The notes beneath the pieces were generated by a model. It saw only the letters and a program-made list of their open reading frames with translations, did no database searches and had not been told where the DNA came from. A program made the position numbers and the translations under genes. A DNA stretch of 64,000 nt from Halobacteriales archaeon QS_6_64_34 (lineage in GTDB: Archaea > Halobacteriota > Halobacteria > Halobacteriales > Haloarculaceae), in assembly GCA_003020925.1 (NCBI GenBank), contig PXRT01000013.1, forward strand, positions 351,269 to 415,268, written 5' to 3'. Each line of letters opens with the position of its first letter. Within the stretch, counting starts at the first letter, position 1. Of this stretch, positions 59,106 through 64,000 are shown one piece after another.

Positions 59106-60905
59106 TCAGGACTGGAGCAGGCGCCCCTGTTCGTTGTATCGGTAGCCGGCCGCCCGGAACGCCTCGTGGGCCCGGTCCGAATCGACGGCCCCGTCCGTCC
59201 CCAGAAACTCGGTGACGGGGTTCGACGGGTCCCAGTCGAGGTCCGGCGGGAGCCAGGCGGTGCCAGCAAGCGGGCTGACCGCCGGGTCGGCGTAGCCGTC
59301 GAACACCGACTCCACGAGCGTTCCGCGGTCGACCAGCCGGGCCACCGTGTTCCGGAATCGGGGGTTCGTCAGCGGCGGCCGGCGGGTGTTGAACCCGGCG
59401 AAGTAAAACGCCCCGCTCCGGTCGATGTTCAGTGAGACGCCGTCGGCGCGACCGATTCTCGACGCGAGGGTCGGCCCCACGCCCAGCGCGGTCACGTCGG
59501 CCTCACCGTCGGCAACGAGGTTGACCGCAGAGGAGTCCGAGCCGACGAACTCGAGTTCGAGCTCCTCGAACGCCGGCCCGTCGGCCAGCTCGCTCGGCAC
59601 CCCCGTCTCCTCGGACGTCTCCAGGAAGTGGTCGTCGAACCGCTCCAGGACCAGCGTCTGTCCCTGCGACACCGAGACGAACTCGAGCGGGCCGCTCCCG
59701 ACCGGCGGGATGTTCGCGTCGACGAGCGCGTCCGTCGTCGTCACGCCGACGTCAACGCCACTGACCGTCGCCCTGTCCGTGCGGTCGGTCCAGATGTGCT
59801 CGGGCAACACGGGGACGGTGAGCAGCTGCCGGGCAGTCTGGCGACTGCAGTCGGTAAACTGTATCCGAACGGTCGTGTCGTCGACGGCGGTCGCGCGCTC
59901 GACGAGCGACGAGCGACCGCGAAAGCGGAATGTCGGGACCGTCTCGGAGAGTGACGCCAAGGAGGTGTCTCGCAACAGCCGGTGTGTGAACGAGACGTCC
60001 GAGGCGGTCAGCTGCTGGCCGTCGTGCCAGGTGAGGCTGTCCCGTAGCGTCACCTCGAGTTCGAGCGGGTCATCGCCGGTCCACTCCCAGTTCGTGGCTG
60101 CCCACGGGTAGAGCGTGTCCCGATAGCGGTACGCGAGTGCGTCGTATAGCAGGTCCGTGATGTCGGAGGGCCCCCGGTAGCTCGACATGAGCGGGTTGAG
60201 ATTCGCCATGGGCCGGTCGTCGGGCGTGGTCGCACGGAGTCGCGTCGCCGACGCCGTGCGGTCCAGTCCCAGCAGGTTCAGCGGCGACGGGTCGAAGGCC
60301 CCGTTCCACCCGGAGAACCGGTCGGTGCGTGCGGCCCGGATGACGTTTGGAAAGCCAAGCACCAGGAAGGGACAGACCTGTATGAGCCGGCGCTGGATGC
60401 GCGAAACCGTCTCGGCCCGCTGGCTGCCGGTCTCCCGGCGCTGTCGCTCCAGCAGGTTGTCCATCAGGAGGTTCGTGTAGCCAAAGGGGTTCTGGGTCCC
60501 GGACTCGACCGAGTACGTGGAGTGCAACAGCGAGTAAAACGCGTCCGGGTCGTTGAACGTCCCCGGGAACTGGCCGACGAACACGTCGAACTCATGGTTG
60601 ACCAGGGTCTGTCGGTAGAGCACCTCCGCGGTAATCGGCTGGATGCTGGCGCGGATGCCGGCCGCCTCGAACCAGGCCGACAGCTGTCGGGCGATAGCAA
60701 TCGCGTACGGGTCCTGGTCGACCGGGAGCGTTTTGATAGAGACTGAGACGGTCGTCGGTTCGTTCCGGCCGACGAGCGCACGGATTCGGCTGAGACAGCC
60801 GCTCGTCGCGGCGAGCCCCCCGGAGAGAGCCGCCAGTGCGGACCGACGGGTAACCCCCACATCACCATCAGGGCGAGACTGCATTACTGTAGGTGTTTCA
60901 CTCAT
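59106..60905 (-). CDS. ABC transporter substrate-binding protein, family 5 (peptide/nickel type)
   Basis: VTRRSALAALSGGLAATSGCLS Tat/lipobox; SLTWHDGQQLTASDVSFTHRLL...RFRNTVARLVDRGTLVESVFDGYADP. Confidence 0.88.
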   Translation of the reverse strand: MSETPTVMQSRPDGDVGVTRRSALAALSGGLAATSGCLSRIRALVGRNEPTTVSVSIKTLPVDQDPYAIAIARQLSAWFEAAGIRASIQPITAEVLYRQTLVNHEFDVFVGQFPGTFNDPDAFYSLLHSTYSVESGTQNPFGYTNLLMDNLLERQRRETGSQRAETVSRIQRRLIQVCPFLVLGFPNVIRAARTDRFSGWNGAFDPSPLNLLGLDRTASATRLRATTPDDRPMANLNPLMSSYRGPSDITDLLYDALAYRYRDTLYPWAATNWEWTGDDPLELEVTLRDSLTWHDGQQLTASDVSFTHRLLRDTSLASLSETVPTFRFRGRSSLVERATAVDDTTVRIQFTDCSRQTARQLLTVPVLPEHIWTDRTDRATVSGVDVGVTTTDALVDANIPPVGSGPLEFVSVSQGQTLVLERFDDHFLETSEETGVPSELADGPAFEELELEFVGSDSSAVNLVADGEADVTALGVGPTLASRIGRADGVSLNIDRSGAFYFAGFNTRRPPLTNPRFRNTVARLVDRGTLVESVFDGYADPAVSPLAGTAWLPPDLDWDPSNPVTEFLGTDGAVDSDRAHEAFRAAGYRYNEQGRLLQS

Positions 60906-61048
60906 AATATAACAGCCCTGTGTTTACAGACGGCACTCACGACCGACCCGTGGGCGTGTTTCCAGCTCGAAACCGAGTTGCTCTCGGCGAGCGCGATTGC
61001 AGAGGAGCGCCCCATTAATCTAGCCGCTACTACTGGGTGCAACGTTAA

Positions 61049-61594
61049 TTACGTATCGTTCAGTTCCCACTCGGCTGCGCGCTGCTTTGCTTCCTGTCGC
61101 GCCTGCTCACGGATGGCCTCGATTTTTTCCTCGTCTTCGAGGAACGCTTCGACGGCGCCGTGGTCGTCAGCCGCCTCGGTCCCGGCGGGGGCGCGCCGCT
61201 CGGGGGGTGCGGCCCGACGGGTGCTGTCGGCAAGCGCTGGGTCGCCCGCGAGCCGTTCGGCCGGCATCCCCGGCGGGACGCGGAGGTCCTCGACGTCGTG
61301 GACCGGCCCGAGGTCGGCCCCGTCGAGTTCGAAGACCGAGACGTGGTACGGGCCGGGGACCGCGAGGTCGGCCAGGGCCGGTGGCCCACCCCTGTCCGTG
61401 CCGGTGTGGTAGGCGACGACCGGGACGCCGTCGACGAACGTGACGACGCCGCGCCCGTCGGCGTCGAGCAGGAGCGAGTCCTGGGGCTCGAAGACGGCGT
61501 AGCCAGTCACCGCTCGGTCAAGCACGTCCGCCAGCGGCTCGCGCGGGTCGGTTACCACGCGGGACTTCCGGAGCCGCCCCTGGGGGAGTTTCAT
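61049..61594 (-). CDS. hypothetical protein, MinD-associated
   Basis: 181 aa; ATGA-type overlap with the downstream-oriented minD-like gene. Confidence 0.65.
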   Translation of the reverse strand: MKLPQGRLRKSRVVTDPREPLADVLDRAVTGYAVFEPQDSLLLDADGRGVVTFVDGVPVVAYHTGTDRGGPPALADLAVPGPYHVSVFELDGADLGPVHDVEDLRVPPGMPAERLAGDPALADSTRRAAPPERRAPAGTEAADDHGAVEAFLEDEEKIEAIREQARQEAKQRAAEWELNDT

Positions 61595-62355
61595 GGTGGC
61601 TCCGGGATGACGGCGCTGCGGAACCGGTCGGCGACCTCGCCCGACTGGCCGTCCCTGACCGACAGCGAGTCCGCCGCCCGGCGGTAGGCCGCCGCCGCGT
61701 CACAGTGGGGGGCGTGTGCCAGCAGCGGTCGGCCCGCCCGTCGGGCCTCGCGGGCGCGCTCGCTTTCGGGGACGGCGCCGAGCGTCGGCCCCTCGAAGTA
61801 GCGCTCGGTCTTCTCGGCGACGCGCTCGATGCCGTCCTCCCGGACCTTGTTGAAGAGGAGACCCGCAACGTCGGTGTCGTAGGAGGTGGCGTACTCCTGG
61901 ACTTTCAGGCCGTCGGAGATGGCGGGGATGGTCGGCTGGAGGACGATAACCGTTCGGTCGGCCATCACCACGGGCAGCACGGCGGCCCGGCTGTCCAGGG
62001 CCGGCGGGGAGTCGAGCAGGATGACGTCGGTGTCGGCGGCGAGCCGTGCGACTACTTCGCGCAGGCGCGACGGGTCGGCGTCGCGAAAGCCGTCGAGGCT
62101 CGTCCCGCAGGGGACGACCGTCATCCCGAACCGCTCGTAGGTCGCCGCCTCGACCGACGCTGACTCGGCCAGCACGTCGTGCAGCGTTGTCTCGGCATCA
62201 GAGAGCCCGGCGTGAAACAGCATGTTGGCCATCCCGGTGTCGGCGTCGACCACGGTGACGTCGTAGCGCTCGGACAGGGCCATCCCCAGCGCGACCGTGC
62301 TGGTGGTCTTGCCCGTTCCACCCTTGCCGCTGGCGACGGCGAACACTTCGACCAT
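61591..62355 (-). CDS. MinD/ParA family ATPase
   Basis: MVEVFAVASGKGGTGKTTSTVALGMAL; VDADTGMANMLFHAGL. Confidence 0.92.
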   Translation of the reverse strand: MVEVFAVASGKGGTGKTTSTVALGMALSERYDVTVVDADTGMANMLFHAGLSDAETTLHDVLAESASVEAATYERFGMTVVPCGTSLDGFRDADPSRLREVVARLAADTDVILLDSPPALDSRAAVLPVVMADRTVIVLQPTIPAISDGLKVQEYATSYDTDVAGLLFNKVREDGIERVAEKTERYFEGPTLGAVPESERAREARRAGRPLLAHAPHCDAAAAYRRAADSLSVRDGQSGEVADRFRSAVIPEPP

Positions 62356-62414
62356 TACTAGTAGTGGCCCACCGATGGCATATAAAGTTCCGGGAAAAGG
62401 AGGCGAAAATAATG

Positions 62415-63890
62415 CTACCAGTCCACCGGCAACGGCTCCGGGTCGACGTGCTCGCCGACCAGCGCGGCGGCCCGGTTGTAGGGGTCGGACTGGCGGTCAC
62501 CGTCAGCCGGCAGCCGCTCAGCGTCGCTCGATTCGAAGATGTTTCTCACGAAGGCATCTCTCGCGACGCGGTTCGTGAAGAGGTCGTGGAGATACGTGCC
62601 GAGTACGTCGTCGCTCGCCGCGCCGGCACCGTCGAACGGTCGGCTCACCCCGCCGGTCGGTTCGGACTCGCCCATATGTATCTCGTACCCCGAGACGGCA
62701 CCGGCTGCACCTGCGAGCGGACCGACGCCGTCGATGTAACGCTCGACGTGTTCGACGGTCTTCTCGGATGAGAACTGCGTTCGAACCGGGAGCAGTCCGA
62801 GCCCGTCGACACGCTCCTGTCCGCCCGTTCCCTCGATAGACGCGTTTGTAACTGTCTCGCCGAGCATCTGATACCCCCCACACAGCCCGACGATGGGGCC
62901 GTCGAAGTCGCGCAGTCGCTCGCCAAAGCCGGCCTCGCGCAACGCCAGCAGGTCGTCGACGGTGTTCTTGCTGCCCGGGAGCACCACGGCGTCGGCGTCG
63001 GCCAGCGAGGCCGAGGGCGGGATGTAGGCGACCCGGACGCCGGGTTCGACAGCAAGGGGCTGGAGGTCGGTGAAGTTCGAGATACGTGGCAGTCGCGGGA
63101 CGGCGACGGTGACGCTGTCGTCGTCGGGGACGCCGTCCGTGGCGCCGCGAACGGCGCGCTGGCCGACCGGCGGGAGCGCGACACTGTCCTCCTCGGGGAG
63201 CCCGGGGTCGTCGTACGGGAGCACGCCAAGGACCGGGACACCGGTGCGCTCCTCGAAGGCGTCGAGACCGGGAGCGAGCAGCGACTCGTCGCCACGGAAC
63301 TTCGTGATGACGGCGCCGGCGATTCGCTCGCGGACGTCCTCGGGTACGAGTTCCAGCGTGCCGACGAGCGAGGCGAAGACGCCGCCCCGTTCGATATCCG
63401 CGACGAGGAGGATATCGGCCTCGGCGAAGCGGGCCGTCTCGACGTTCGCGAGGTCCCGGTGGTGGAGGTTTATCTCGGCGATGGAGCCGGCGCCCTCCGC
63501 GACGACGACGTCGTGGGCGGCGGCGAGTCTGTCGTGAGCTGCTTCGGCGGCCGCCAGCGCGTCGTCCCAGTGCTCGTCGTAGTAGCGCCCCGCAGCGTAG
63601 TTACCGACGGCCTCGCCGTCGACGACCAGCTGTGACTCGCCGTTGCCACGTGGCTTGAGCAGGACGGGGTTGTGCTCGGTCGCGGGCGCGACCCGGGCCG
63701 CGCGGGCCTGGACGTACTGGGAGACGCCGATTTCACCCCCGGGCGTCGCCCTGGCGTTGTTGCTCATGTTCTGGGCTTTGAACGGCGCGACAGAGACGCC
63801 GCAGTCGGCCAGCAGCCGGCAGAGTCCGGCTGCGACCGTGCTCTTGCCAACGTGGGAGGCCGTTCCCGCGACCAGAATCGTCGTCGCCAT
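62415..63890 (-). CDS. cbiP: cobyric acid synthase
   Basis: [71 protein letters not shown]. Confidence 0.96.
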   Translation of the reverse strand: MATTILVAGTASHVGKSTVAAGLCRLLADCGVSVAPFKAQNMSNNARATPGGEIGVSQYVQARAARVAPATEHNPVLLKPRGNGESQLVVDGEAVGNYAAGRYYDEHWDDALAAAEAAHDRLAAAHDVVVAEGAGSIAEINLHHRDLANVETARFAEADILLVADIERGGVFASLVGTLELVPEDVRERIAGAVITKFRGDESLLAPGLDAFEERTGVPVLGVLPYDDPGLPEEDSVALPPVGQRAVRGATDGVPDDDSVTVAVPRLPRISNFTDLQPLAVEPGVRVAYIPPSASLADADAVVLPGSKNTVDDLLALREAGFGERLRDFDGPIVGLCGGYQMLGETVTNASIEGTGGQERVDGLGLLPVRTQFSSEKTVEHVERYIDGVGPLAGAAGAVSGYEIHMGESEPTGGVSRPFDGAGAASDDVLGTYLHDLFTNRVARDAFVRNIFESSDAERLPADGDRQSDPYNRAAALVGEHVDPEPLPVDW

Positions 63891-63916
63891 CTATCGGGGC
63901 TGGGGGCGCCGCGGAT

Positions 63917-64000
63917 ATGAGTGATGCGGACTGTCGGTTCGACGGCGGCTTTTTCTCGCCGGGCCGTCTCGCCCAGACGCTCGCCCGAGCGAACGCGAAA
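63917..64000 (+). CDS. partial CDS, N-terminus only
   Basis: MSDADCRFDGGFFSPGRLAQTLARANAK, runs off the window. Confidence 0.5.
   Translation, partial: MSDADCRFDGGFFSPGRLAQTLARANAK

Noticed and set aside
1-64000. CRISPR array
   Set aside because: No regularly spaced direct repeats with unique spacers were seen; the repeats found are dispersed palindromes.

Overview
This is a GC-rich haloarchaeal chromosomal window; the class Halobacteria assignment is inferred from gene content and codon style. It is densely packed with housekeeping and accessory genes: DUF2103, TruD, an MFS transporter, proteasome beta/alpha, Pth2, Dcd, a ThiR-like regulator, Thi4, two Bat-type PAS/GAF/HTH regulators, the archaeal CoA pair (pantoate kinase and phosphopantothenate synthetase), prefoldin beta, a LeuA-family synthase, GuaA subunit A, DUF2070, a GMC oxidoreductase with its small subunit, tandem HFX_2341/DUF6293 CARF-like wHTH regulators, tRNA-Ser(CGA), HyuAB, GtrA, a sulfatase, a lipid kinase, a type IV pilus-like locus (ATPase, TadC/PilC and pilin-like proteins), PAP2, a Tat-type family 5 SBP, MinD/ParA and CbiP. 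No CRISPR array, rRNA or intact transposase was seen. The most interesting items not explained by the genes are: (1) a family of ~80 bp compound palindromes (ATACTGCCGGCTRTAA...TTAYAGCCGGCAGTAT) with covarying stems and 30 bp short relatives, several of which begin exactly at the A of a TGA stop codon; (2) a ~127 bp structured element present in two full copies in opposite orientation, with three covarying stem pairs and a GGG/GGG internal loop, plus a third partial copy; (3) an orphan protein carrying DDxxE, NSE-like and RY motifs at class I terpene synthase spacing; (4) a 22 bp duplication of the tRNA-Ser 3' end (att-like scar); (5) tandem CARF-like regulators; (6) an operator-like palindrome over the thi4 start; (7) a trpB fragment and an IS1341-type TnpB right-end relic. 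All calls are from reading the sequence only; no database searches were run.
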